Source: CAZDQL01 sp964507325 (lineage in GTDB: Bacteria > Planctomycetota > UBA1135 > GCA-002686595). From it: a DNA stretch of 62,969 nucleotides. A model generated the notes under the pieces. The model was not told the origin of the DNA. It made no database searches and saw only the letters and a list, made by a program, of their open reading frames with translations. Made by a program: the position numbers and the translations under genes. Shown one piece after another: positions 25,601 to 33,799 of the stretch. Location of the stretch: assembly GCA_964507325.1 (NCBI GenBank), contig CAZDQL010000031.1, positions 1 through 62,969 on the forward strand, in the 5' to 3' direction. The stretch's first letter is position 1, and each line of letters begins with the position of its first letter.

Positions 25601-27754
25601 TCAGGTCAAGAGGTGGAAGGCGGCCAGGAGAATCCCGCCGGCCACCGCGAGGGAGACGTACTGCTGGATGCGCCCGGTCTGCAGCAAGCGCACGACCGAG
25701 CCACAGGCTTGGGTGAGGTGGGCCAGGAAGTTCACCAACCCATCGACGATGTGCTGGTCGATCCAGGCGCACAGGAATCCCAGGCCCTTGCCGAAGCGGC
25801 CGGTGGCGATCACCAGGCCGTCGACGACGTTCTCGTCGACCCACTTGGAGCTGCGGGTCACGACGCGCGTGCCGGCGAGCACGGTCTTGTCGACCGCCTC
25901 GTCGATGTAGTACTTGTCGCGCACGAGGCGGTAGACGGGGCCCAGAACGGCGGTGATGCGGCCGGGATCGAGCTTGCGCAGGAGGTAGATCCAGGTCGCG
26001 CCCGCGAGCCCCAGGGCCAGCACGATCACGGAGAGGTAGAGGGCGTAGGAGTGGGCTTGATCGGCGACGGGCTCCCTGGCCAACACTTGCACGTTCATCG
26101 CCCCCAGGTCGACGCCGGGGTACATCGTCTCGAGCGTCACCAGGTTCCTGAACCAGGGGTGGTGCGGCAAGAAGTCGCCCGTCAGCCAGAAGTTGCCGGC
26201 GAAGAGCCCGCCGACGGCGAGCACCACCAGCGAGATCAGGATCGGCAGGGGAGACTCGTGGGCGTGCTCGTAGACGTGCTGGTCCCGCGGCTTCCCGAAG
26301 AAGGTCAGGAAGAGCAGGCGGAACATGTAGAAGCTGGTCAGCATCGCGCCCAGCCCCAGGAACACCAGGGCAAAGGTCCCGGTCCACGGCCCGTGGCTCA
26401 GGACCGACTCCCAGCAGGAGGCCAGGATCATGTCCTTCGAGTAGAAGCCACTGAAGAGCGGCATGCCGGCGATGGCGCAGGTGCAGATCAGCATCGCCAT
26501 GCAGGTCACCGGCATCTTCCTGGCCAGCCCCCCCATCTTCTGCATGTCCTGCTCGTGGTGGCAGCCGTGGATCACCGAGCCGGCGGTCAGGAAGAGGCAG
26601 CCCTTGAAGAAGGCGTGGGTGACCATGTGGAAGAGCCCCGCCACCAACCCCAATCCCGCCGTGCCGATGGCGGCCACCATGAACCCGAGTTGGGAGATGG
26701 TGGAGTAGGCTAGGACCCCCTTCAGGTCGTTCACCGTACAGCCGATCGTCGCGGCGAAGAGCGCCGTGAAGGCGCCGAAGACGGTCACCACCATCAGCAC
26801 CTCCGGCGACATCAGCGGGAAGGTGCGCCCCAGGAGGAAGACCCCCGCGGCCACCATCGTCGCCGCGTGGATCATCGCCGAGACGGGGGTGGGACCCTCC
26901 ATGGCGTCCGGCAGCCAGATGTGCAGGGGGAACTGGGCCGACTTGCCGATCGTGCCGCCGAAGACCAGGAGGCCGGCGAGCTGCATCCACTCCGGATAGG
27001 AGCCGCCGTTGCGCGCCACCTCTTCGGAGGCCAACCGCCACATCTCGCTGAAGCGGAAGGTCTCGAAGTGGTAGTAGAAGATCGCCATCCCGAGCAGCAG
27101 GCAGGTGTCCCCCACGCGCGTGGTCATGAAGGCCTTCTTGCAGGCCGCCGTGGCGTGGGTGATGCGCGGGCTCGTCGGATCGTGGGCGAAGTGGCCGATG
27201 AGCAGGTAACTCATCAACCCCATCAGCTCCCAGCAGATGAAGAGGAAGAGCAGGTTGTCCGCCAGCACCAACCCCAACATCGCGAAGGTGAACAAGCTCA
27301 GGTTCGCGAAGAAGATGTGGTAGCGCCGGTCCCCGTGCATGTACCCCACCGAGAAGAGGTGCACGAAGAAGGAGACCACCCCCACGGCCGCCAGCATGGC
27401 CGCGCCCAGCCCGTCGTAGAGCAGACCGGCCACGATGTTGAGGCCGGGCGCCTTCTCGGAGAAGGCGTACAGCCAGCGGAAGGCTGGGCCGTCCTCCGCT
27501 AGGGACTCGTGGAAGAAGCCCGCCCCGTGGCCCGCGGCGCCGATGGCGTGGATGAACATGTACACCGTGATGCACATCACGACGAACATGCCCCCGGTCG
27601 GCAGCCAGTCACCCCGGCGCGGCAGATAGCGCCCGATGAAGATCTGCACCACGTAGGCGCAGAGCGGGATCATCGGCACGGCCAAGAGCAGTGCCCACTG
27701 GTTGGAGCTCAGCGCTTCGACAGCCTGGGTCGCGTGATCCTGAACGGTGGTCAT
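25601..27754 (-). CDS. nuoL: NADH-quinone oxidoreductase subunit L
   Basis: A 717-residue antiporter-like subunit, the most distal pump of complex I. Motifs seen are FFANLSLFTFAMLGLVLADN, LFLFICWELMGLMSYLLIG, PLHIWLPDAMEGPTPVSA, and AYSTISQLGFMVAAIGTAG. The C-terminal 150 residues hold the long lateral amphipathic helix and final membrane anchor typical of NuoL (segments near KYYIDEAVDK and ending AAFHLLT). At 717 residues it is longer than the E. coli protein, as is common in many phyla. It lies 18 bases downstream of nuoK. Confidence 0.96.
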   Translation of the reverse strand: MTTVQDHATQAVEALSSNQWALLLAVPMIPLCAYVVQIFIGRYLPRRGDWLPTGGMFVVMCITVYMFIHAIGAAGHGAGFFHESLAEDGPAFRWLYAFSEKAPGLNIVAGLLYDGLGAAMLAAVGVVSFFVHLFSVGYMHGDRRYHIFFANLSLFTFAMLGLVLADNLLFLFICWELMGLMSYLLIGHFAHDPTSPRITHATAACKKAFMTTRVGDTCLLLGMAIFYYHFETFRFSEMWRLASEEVARNGGSYPEWMQLAGLLVFGGTIGKSAQFPLHIWLPDAMEGPTPVSAMIHAATMVAAGVFLLGRTFPLMSPEVLMVVTVFGAFTALFAATIGCTVNDLKGVLAYSTISQLGFMVAAIGTAGLGLVAGLFHMVTHAFFKGCLFLTAGSVIHGCHHEQDMQKMGGLARKMPVTCMAMLICTCAIAGMPLFSGFYSKDMILASCWESVLSHGPWTGTFALVFLGLGAMLTSFYMFRLLFLTFFGKPRDQHVYEHAHESPLPILISLVVLAVGGLFAGNFWLTGDFLPHHPWFRNLVTLETMYPGVDLGAMNVQVLAREPVADQAHSYALYLSVIVLALGLAGATWIYLLRKLDPGRITAVLGPVYRLVRDKYYIDEAVDKTVLAGTRVVTRSSKWVDENVVDGLVIATGRFGKGLGFLCAWIDQHIVDGLVNFLAHLTQACGSVVRLLQTGRIQQYVSLAVAGGILLAAFHLLT

Positions 27755-27772
27755 CGTGGCATCGTGTCGGGA

Positions 27773-28075
27773 TTACTCGCGCAGGAGGTCGGCCTCACTC
27801 GGCTTGACCGAGTGGAAGAGGTGGAAGACGTTGAGCACGATCGCCAGCGCCACCGCCGCCTCCGCCGCGGCCAAGATGATGATGAAGACGACGAACATGC
27901 GCCCCTCCAGCCCGCCGCCGTTGAAGCGGTTGAAGGCGGCGAAGTTGATGCTGGCGGCGTTGAGGATCATCTCGATCCCCATCAGCACGTAGAGCACGTT
28001 GCGCCGGCTGACGATGCAGACGACGCCCAGGGCGAAGAGCGCGACGGACACGGCCAGGTAGGCGTCCAAACCCAT
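27773..28075 (-). CDS. nuoK: NADH-quinone oxidoreductase subunit K
   Basis: A 100-residue, three-helix membrane subunit of complex I. It carries the conserved in-membrane acids: the first Glu in MGIEMILNAASINF, the second in AAAEAAVALAIVLN. The start codon overlaps the nuoJ stop codon (ATGA), indicating coupled translation. Confidence 0.96.
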   Translation of the reverse strand: MGLDAYLAVSVALFALGVVCIVSRRNVLYVLMGIEMILNAASINFAAFNRFNGGGLEGRMFVVFIIILAAAEAAVALAIVLNVFHLFHSVKPSEADLLRE

Positions 28076-28701
28076 CAGGCGGCACCTTCCTCGGAATCGG
28101 TTTCCGGTTCGAAGTCCTGGCGCCGGCGGCGCGCGATGTAGACGGCGGCCACCAGGGCCACGGTCAGGAGAAAAGCGGCCAGCTCGAAGGCCACCACGTA
28201 CTGCTCGGGGTGCAGGAAGGCCAGGCCGATGTCCTCGGCGCGGGTGGTCATCTCAGGCAGCTCCTCGGCGGTGGCCCAGGTGCCGACCCCGCGCCCGACG
28301 ACCCGGGAGACGAGGAAGGCCACTCCGATCCCCATCAGGAGCGTCGCCCAACCCAGCCGTGGGAGCTTGCGCTCCTTCAGGTCGGGTGGAGTCAGCATCA
28401 CCCCGAAGAGCAAGAGCGCCAGGATCCCGCCCACGTATATCAGGATCTGCGCCATCGCCAGGAAGTCGTTCCCCAGCAGGAGGAAGAGTCCCGCCACCCC
28501 CACGAAGGTCGCCATCAGGCAGAAGGCGCTGCGCACCACCGAGCGCTCCCAGATGCACATGGCGCTGCCGCCCAGGGTCAGGACGGCGCACAATGCGAAT
28601 GCCACGCCCAGGCCTCCGGCGTGCAGCCCGCCCGCGACCAGCGCGGCCAGGCTCGCCAGCCCCAGGGCGCAGTAGAAGAGGAGTTGCGACTTGTCCTTCA
28701 T
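28075..28701 (-). CDS. nuoJ: NADH-quinone oxidoreductase subunit J
   Basis: A 208-residue five-helix membrane subunit of complex I. The central helix that carries the family pi-bulge is visible as MAQILIYVGGILALLLFGVML. An acidic C-terminal tail (ETDSEEGAA) extends beyond the last helix. It is packed between nuoI (adjacent) and nuoK (4-base overlap). Confidence 0.95.
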   Translation of the reverse strand: MKDKSQLLFYCALGLASLAALVAGGLHAGGLGVAFALCAVLTLGGSAMCIWERSVVRSAFCLMATFVGVAGLFLLLGNDFLAMAQILIYVGGILALLLFGVMLTPPDLKERKLPRLGWATLLMGIGVAFLVSRVVGRGVGTWATAEELPEMTTRAEDIGLAFLHPEQYVVAFELAAFLLTVALVAAVYIARRRRQDFEPETDSEEGAA

Positions 28702-29271
28702 CTAGGCCTCCCCCTCCCCTTCTTCCGCTTGCTTCTCAGCCGCTTCCTGCGCCTTCTTCTTGGCGGCTTCCTCGGCCTTCTTGCGCTTGGCCTCTTCCTT
28801 GGCCTTCTTCTTCGCCTCGGCCTCCTTCATGCGCACCCGAGCGTCGGGCGCCATCCCCAGGTAGGAGAGCAGATCGAGCTTCAGCTCCGAGCGGTCGTAG
28901 ACCGCGAAGGCGAACTCCGCGCCCATGTGGATGCAGTCCTTCGGGCAGGGGTAGACGCACAGCTCGCAGAACATGCACTTCTGGTAGTCGACCGTGAAGC
29001 TGACCCACTCCAGCTCGTTGCCGGCGTGGCGCACGGCGTCCATCTCGATGCAGTCCACCGGGCAAGCGCGCGCGCAGGCCAGGCAGTTGATGCACTTCTC
29101 CTGCTCGAGATAGTGCACGCCCCGGAAGCGATCGGGGATCGGCAGGCGCTCGTCGGGGTACTGGATCGTGATCGGCTTCTGCAGGAAGTACCTGCCGGTG
29201 ATCCCCATGCCCACCGTGGTGGTGCGGAGCGCCTTCCAGACGTTTGTGAGGTATTCCTTCACGTTGGTCAT
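28702..29271 (-). CDS. nuoI: NADH-quinone oxidoreductase subunit I (2x4Fe-4S) with charged C-terminal tail
   Basis: A 189-residue ferredoxin-like subunit that relays electrons to cluster N2 in NuoB. Both 4Fe-4S motifs are intact: CINCLACARACPVDC at about residues 59-73 and CMFCELCVYPCPKDC at about 98-112. The core ends near residue 146. The last 42 residues are a Lys/Ala/Glu-rich, probably helical or coiled-coil tail (KKKAKEEAKRKKAEEAAKKK and so on), not needed for cluster binding and much longer than in model proteins. The tail may mediate contacts specific to a complex lacking the usual NADH module, but that is inference. Confidence 0.96.
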   Translation of the reverse strand: MTNVKEYLTNVWKALRTTTVGMGITGRYFLQKPITIQYPDERLPIPDRFRGVHYLEQEKCINCLACARACPVDCIEMDAVRHAGNELEWVSFTVDYQKCMFCELCVYPCPKDCIHMGAEFAFAVYDRSELKLDLLSYLGMAPDARVRMKEAEAKKKAKEEAKRKKAEEAAKKKAQEAAEKQAEEGEGEA

Positions 29272-29278
29272 GGGAACC

Positions 29279-30394
29279 TCAACCGAAGAGGGCGAAGCGG
29301 GCCGCCTCCCACAGGGCGGTGAGCAGGACGCACAAGAGCGCCAGGGGCGTGAGGTACTTGTACCCCATGGTCATGACCTGATCGATGCGCACGCGCGGCA
29401 GCGTCCAGCGCAGCCACATCATCAGGAACACCCCGGCGAAGCCCTTCGCGACCAGCGTCCCGAAGCAGACCAAGGAGTAGAGCACGGTGCCGTCGAGCTC
29501 GACTTGGCGCATGAGCGCCGTGGCGGGGCTCTCGAAACCGCCGAAGAAGAAGACCCCCGCGACGACGCTCATCAGGAACATCGCGGCGTACTCCTCCATC
29601 ATGAAGAAGGTCCAGCGCAGCCCGGAGTACTCGGTCATGAATCCCGCCACCAGCTCCGACTCCGCCTCGGGCAGGTCGAAGGGCGCGCGCTTGGTCTCCG
29701 CCAGGGCGGCGATCCAGAAGATGATGAAGGCGGCGATGTTGAACGGGTCCTGGAAGATCGTCCACTGCAGCCCGAACCACCCCGACTGCAGGGAGCTCGC
29801 CTCGAGCAGGCTGAAGGTCCCCAGCGTCATCAAGGGGCACAGGAGCGCCAGCCCCAGCGGGATCTCGTAGGCCACCACCTGCGCCGCCTCGCGCATGGCC
29901 CCGTAGAGGGACCACTTCGAGTTCGACGCCCAGCCGGACATGATGACACCGATGGTGGTCGTCGACCCCAGCGCCAGGATGGTGAAGATCCCCAGGTCCA
30001 TGCGCGCGAAGTACCAGTCGTACGAGAGCGGCATGGCGACCAGAGCGCCGAAGATCGAAGCCAGCACCAGCGCCGGCGCCAGCACGAAGAGCACCTTGTC
30101 GGCACCCTTGGGGATCATGTCCTCCTTCTGGAAGAGCTTGAGGCCGTCGGCGATCGTCTGCGCCCAGCCGTGCCAGCCGCCGGGGTACATCGGACCCAGG
30201 CGGCACTGGATGTGACCGCCGACCTTGCGCTCCATCCACACCGAGAAGAGCGCCACCAGCGCGATGATCACCAGCAGGAGCACGACCCCGGCCAGGGCCG
30301 TCCCCAGGATCAGTGCCCAGCCGGGCACCCAGGAGGACAGCCCGAGCCACTCGAGGAGTCGCAGCAGGAAGTTCGACGAGTCGTGCGCAGGCAT
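29279..30394 (-). CDS. nuoH: NADH-quinone oxidoreductase subunit H
   Basis: A 371-residue membrane subunit that forms the quinone chamber and the first proton path of complex I. Seen features are the ERKVGGHIQCRLGPMYPGGW loop (WMERKVGGHIQCRLGP), the DLPEAESELVAGFMTEYSG acidic loop, and about eight membrane helices. The start codon overlaps the nuoD stop codon (ATGA). Length is normal. Confidence 0.96.
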   Translation of the reverse strand: MPAHDSSNFLLRLLEWLGLSSWVPGWALILGTALAGVVLLLVIIALVALFSVWMERKVGGHIQCRLGPMYPGGWHGWAQTIADGLKLFQKEDMIPKGADKVLFVLAPALVLASIFGALVAMPLSYDWYFARMDLGIFTILALGSTTTIGVIMSGWASNSKWSLYGAMREAAQVVAYEIPLGLALLCPLMTLGTFSLLEASSLQSGWFGLQWTIFQDPFNIAAFIIFWIAALAETKRAPFDLPEAESELVAGFMTEYSGLRWTFFMMEEYAAMFLMSVVAGVFFFGGFESPATALMRQVELDGTVLYSLVCFGTLVAKGFAGVFLMMWLRWTLPRVRIDQVMTMGYKYLTPLALLCVLLTALWEAARFALFG

Positions 30395-31614
30395 CAGCGA
30401 TCCGTCTCCCCGACCACCAGGTCGATCGATCCGACGATGGCCACCGAGTCGGCGAGCAAGGTGCCTGGCATCAGGTCCTCGAGCACCGCTAGGTTCACGA
30501 AGGAGGGCGCGCGCACGCGGCAGCGCACGGCGACCTTGCCACCATCGGAGTGCACGTAGTGACCCAGCTCGCCGCGCGGGTTCTCGATCCCCACGTAGCC
30601 CTCACCCGCGGGCACCTTGAGGGTCTTGGGCAGCTTGGGCATCACCGGGCCCTCCTCGATGTTGTCGAGGCACCAGCGCACGATGCCGATGCTCTGCAGC
30701 ATCTCGTCCATGCGCACGTAGAAGCGGTCCCAGTTGTCCCCCACCAGCCCCTTCTCACCGCGACCGATCGGGATCTGGAAAGCGCCGTCGGCGGCGGCCT
30801 CCCCGTAGGCCATGTAGGGCATGTCGCGCCGCAGATCGAAGTCGACTCCGCTGGCGCGCAGCATCGGCCCCGTCAGACCGAAATCCAGGGCCATCTCGCG
30901 CGAAACCGGACCGACTCTCGCGGTGCGCTGCACGAAGATGTGGTTCTCCACCAGGAGGTTGTAGTAGTCGTGCCACTTCTCCTCGAAGAGGTCGCAGAAG
31001 TGGCTCACCTCCTGCAGCCAGCCGGGGGGAGCATCGTTGAACACCCCCCCGATGCGGATGTAGGTGTAGGTCAGCCGCGCGCCGCATATCTTCTCGAAGA
31101 GCGACTGGATCCACTCCCGCTCGCGGAAGGCGTAGAAGAAGGGCGTGAAGGCACCGATGTCGAGCCCGTAGCACGCGAAGCAGATCAGGTGGCTGGCGAT
31201 GCGGTTCAGCTCGGCGCAGATGATGCGCAGCATCGTGGCCCGCCGCGGCACCTCGACGTCGGGCATCAGCGCCTCGACCGCCAGGCTGTACGACAGGTTG
31301 TTGTTCATCGCCGACAGGTAGTCGTACCGGTCGGTGTAGGGCAGGAACTGCATCCACTCGACGTTCTCGCCGATCTTCTCGGCGCTGCGGTGCAGGTAGC
31401 CCAGGTGCGGCTGCGCGCCGGTCACCAACTCCCCGTCGGTCCGCAAGAGGACCCGCATCACGCCGTGGGTGGCGGGGTGCTGGGGTCCCATGTTGACCTC
31501 CAGGTCGGAGGTGGCGACGTCGTAGAAGAACTCCCGCTCTCCGTTGGGCAGCACGCGCACCTCGTCGGGCGGGGGCAGGATGCTCTTGCCGTTCTCTCCG
31601 GTGGGCGTCGTCAT
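30394..31614 (-). CDS. nuoD: NADH-quinone oxidoreductase subunit D
   Basis: A 406-residue 49-kDa-type subunit, descended from hydrogenase large subunits, which holds the quinone headgroup with NuoB. I begin it at the ATG at 31614, immediately downstream of nuoC; upstream in-frame codons translate the nuoC region out of frame. Motifs include VNMGPQHPATHGVMRVLL with the quinone-binding His, NRIASHLICFACYGLDIGAF, and the C-terminal YVHSDGGKVAVRCRVRAPSF. NuoC and NuoD are separate genes here, not fused. Confidence 0.96.
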   Translation of the reverse strand: MTTPTGENGKSILPPPDEVRVLPNGEREFFYDVATSDLEVNMGPQHPATHGVMRVLLRTDGELVTGAQPHLGYLHRSAEKIGENVEWMQFLPYTDRYDYLSAMNNNLSYSLAVEALMPDVEVPRRATMLRIICAELNRIASHLICFACYGLDIGAFTPFFYAFREREWIQSLFEKICGARLTYTYIRIGGVFNDAPPGWLQEVSHFCDLFEEKWHDYYNLLVENHIFVQRTARVGPVSREMALDFGLTGPMLRASGVDFDLRRDMPYMAYGEAAADGAFQIPIGRGEKGLVGDNWDRFYVRMDEMLQSIGIVRWCLDNIEEGPVMPKLPKTLKVPAGEGYVGIENPRGELGHYVHSDGGKVAVRCRVRAPSFVNLAVLEDLMPGTLLADSVAIVGSIDLVVGETDR

Positions 31615-31618
31615 CGTC

Positions 31619-32134
31619 CTAATCGCAGGAGATCCCGCGGTACTGCGTGGGGAACTCGTAGTCCTTGCGCAACGGATGGCCTTCCCAGTCGTCTGGCAGC
31701 AGGATGTGGCGCGGGTCGGGGTGCCCCTCGAAGGTGACCCCGAACATCTCCGCGCACTCCCGCTCGTGCCATTGGGCGGCACGGTAGACGGCGGTGGTCG
31801 TGGGCATGCGCGGGGCCTCCTTGGGGAGGTGCGCCTTGATGAACAGCCGGTGGCGCAGCTCCACCGAGAGCAGCTGGATCAGGATCCAGAGCTCCGGCTC
31901 GTCCTTGCCCGGATCGGAGGCGCAGATGTCCACCAGCATCTCGAAGCGCAGGTGCGGTTCGTCGCGGCAGATGGTCAGGAACTCCACCAGCGCGTCGGGT
32001 TCGACGCGCACGAAGGGCTGACCGGAGCGCCCCTTGTCCTTGGCGGCCTTGTCCGCGGGGCGCGGCTCGCCGACTTCGACGATGCCCGGCGCCTGGACGG
32101 CCTTCAGTCGGTCGACGATTGCCTGGAAGTCCAT
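31619..32134 (-). CDS. nuoC: NADH-quinone oxidoreductase subunit C
   Basis: A 171-residue 30-kDa-type subunit of the peripheral arm of complex I. The family signature HERECAEMFGVTFEGHPDPR (in AAQWHERECAEMFGVTFE) and the C-terminal LRKDYEFPTQYRG are clear. It lies 4 bases upstream of nuoD and 3 bases downstream of nuoB. Confidence 0.95.
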   Translation of the reverse strand: MDFQAIVDRLKAVQAPGIVEVGEPRPADKAAKDKGRSGQPFVRVEPDALVEFLTICRDEPHLRFEMLVDICASDPGKDEPELWILIQLLSVELRHRLFIKAHLPKEAPRMPTTTAVYRAAQWHERECAEMFGVTFEGHPDPRHILLPDDWEGHPLRKDYEFPTQYRGISCD

Positions 32135-32137
32135 GGC

Positions 32138-32638
32138 TCAACCCCCGGAAGCGGGCTTGCGGATGACGTTCGAGCGCCGGATCTTGTCCTGCAGCTTCAT
32201 CAGGCCCTCGAGCAGCGCCTCCGGCCGTGGGGGGCAGCCGGCGATGTACACGTCCACGGGGATGATGCGGTCGACGCCCTTCATCACGGAGTAGCCGTAC
32301 GTGTGGTAGGGGCCCCCGCCGGTGGCGCAGGCCCCCATGGCGATCACGTACTTGGGCGACGCCATCTGGTCGTAGAGGCGCTTGACGCGCTCGCCCATCT
32401 TGAAGTTGACGGTACCGGCCACGATCATCAGGTCCGCCTGCCGCGGCGTGGCCCGGAAGGCCCCGGCGCCGAAGCGGTCGAGGTCGTGGTGCGACGCCCC
32501 GGCCGCCATCATCTCGATGGCGCAGCAGGCCAGACCGAAGGTCATGGGCCAAAGGCTGTGGGCCTTGGACCAATTGAGCAGCCAGTCGACCTTGGTCGTC
32601 AGGACGTTCTCTTTGAAGGCTTCTCGAAGCAGTGCCAC
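32138..32638 (-). CDS. nuoB: NADH-quinone oxidoreductase subunit B
   Basis: A 166-residue subunit that binds the terminal 4Fe-4S cluster N2, which reduces quinone. The four ligands are visible: the adjacent pair in FGLACCAIEMMAAG, the third in MGACATGGGPYHTYG, and the fourth in VYIAGCPPRPEALLEG. Length is typical. Confidence 0.97.
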   Translation of the reverse strand: MALLREAFKENVLTTKVDWLLNWSKAHSLWPMTFGLACCAIEMMAAGASHHDLDRFGAGAFRATPRQADLMIVAGTVNFKMGERVKRLYDQMASPKYVIAMGACATGGGPYHTYGYSVMKGVDRIIPVDVYIAGCPPRPEALLEGLMKLQDKIRRSNVIRKPASGG

Positions 32639-32653
32639 GGTGTCCTAACCCCT

Positions 32654-33139
32654 TCAGGCGGCCTCGCCGTCGTTCTTTGGATCTTCGGGCTGTTGCTCCT
32701 CCGGAGGGATGAGCGGTCCAGCCTCCGACCGCGATTCCGGCCGGTAGTCCTTCCCCCGATATGCGAGCACCCAGTCCAGGTCCCCCTTGGCCCACACCGC
32801 GACCAGGCCGAAGAAGAGGATCACCACGAACAGCGCGCCCTTGGCCACCGCCCAGTACCCGATCACGTCCGTCTCGAAGGCCTTGCGGATGACCATCGCC
32901 CAGGGGAAGAGGAAGGCGATCTCCACCGCGAAGATGACGTAGATCAGCGCCACCGTGTAGTAGCGGATGTCGAACTGCACCCACGAGGCGCCGATCGTCT
33001 TCTCGCCGCACTCGTAGGTCTCCCGGCCCCGTTCGGTCTTGCGCTGGGGCCGGATCAAGGCCCCCAAGATGATGGCCGCGAAGACGAACGCGAAACCCAC
33101 TCCCGCGAAGACCAGGAGGTTCAGATAGTCGAAGTGCAT
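32654..33139 (-). CDS. nuoA: NADH-quinone oxidoreductase subunit A, first gene of the operon
   Basis: A 161-residue three-helix membrane subunit of complex I. The start at 33139 (MHFDYLNLLVFAGVGF) gives a family-like N-terminus; an upstream ATG at 33238 would add a polar, Pro-rich leader. Conserved features are the loop YECGEKTIGASWVQFDIRYY with its Cys, and EIAFLFPWAMV with the in-membrane Glu. A hydrophilic tail of about 45 residues follows the third helix. The operon promoter should lie just upstream in 33140-33330; I see no clear sigma-70 boxes. Confidence 0.95.
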   Translation of the reverse strand: MHFDYLNLLVFAGVGFAFVFAAIILGALIRPQRKTERGRETYECGEKTIGASWVQFDIRYYTVALIYVIFAVEIAFLFPWAMVIRKAFETDVIGYWAVAKGALFVVILFFGLVAVWAKGDLDWVLAYRGKDYRPESRSEAGPLIPPEEQQPEDPKNDGEAA

Positions 33140-33799
33140 GCCGTGGGGCGCGGCCGGGGGGAGGAGATGGGGGGATCCGGCGCCCGGTTGGTCACCGTCT
33201 CCAGAGCTCGACGGTGCGCGTATCTTCCGTGGATACACCGACTTGCGGCCCTCGGCGGGCGCTCCGGAGACGCCCGGGGAGGGCGCGGTTCACCGCCCTC
33301 GTGGTCAAGTCGGCGGAGAGTCTAGGAGTGCTCGGAAGCCAGTGCAAGGTGTGCTGAGGGGGGTGGAGACCTCCTCATCGGGCGGGGAAACGGGCCCCTG
33401 ATGTGGGGTGTGCAACCCCTTCCGACTTCGGTGGGTCTCACAGGTCGGTGCGTCCTTTCGCCGAGCTCGACGCGGCCCTCACCCACCGGAGCAGCTCCCC
33501 CTGGCCGTGGCTGGCCCTGCTCCTGACCTGCCATCTGGTCTTACGGTGGCTGGGCACCACCGGCTGGATGCCCGATCCCGGATCTGGAGTGGTCAGAAGG
33601 TGGGCAGCGACTGTCCTGGACCACCCATTTCGCAGCGCAGTGGGGCTGATGCTCCTATCGTGGGCTCTGAGACCTCCCTCGCGGTCATCCCTAGGAAACA
33701 TCTCGAGGGGGCCCTATAATATTCGCCCTTCGGGGGGCCTGCCGTCGCGGCAGGCCGAAGCTTTAACTGGGGCCCAGGAAGGCTCTTACGACCGCTCGA
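33140..33799. other. 660-base intergenic region between nuoA and the radical-SAM-like gene
   Basis: No convincing gene. It should contain the leftward nuo promoter and the rightward promoter of the next gene. The segment 33650-33799 is less GC-rich than its surroundings and contains TATAAT (33715-33720) and a strong hairpin (33728-33760). A frame from 33403 could encode a short hydrophobic stretch (WPWLALLLTCHLVL) with good GC at third positions for about 50 codons, but it loses that bias and then overruns the downstream gene, so I do not call it. Confidence 0.5.
33715..33760 (+). promoter_or_regulatory. TATAAT box followed by a strong hairpin leader
   Basis: A perfect TATAAT (33715-33720), rare in DNA of this GC content, lies about 8 bases before a stem-loop. 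The loop is TCG (33745-33747), the 9-bp stem GGCCTGCCG/CGGCAGGCC (33736-33744 with 33748-33756), with an outer CTTC/GAAG pairing (33728-33731 with 33757-33760) separated by a bulge. No good -35 box is seen 17 bases upstream. It could be a promoter with a structured 5' leader for the gene at 33800, or a terminator read on the other strand; there is no U-tract on either side. Confidence 0.4.
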
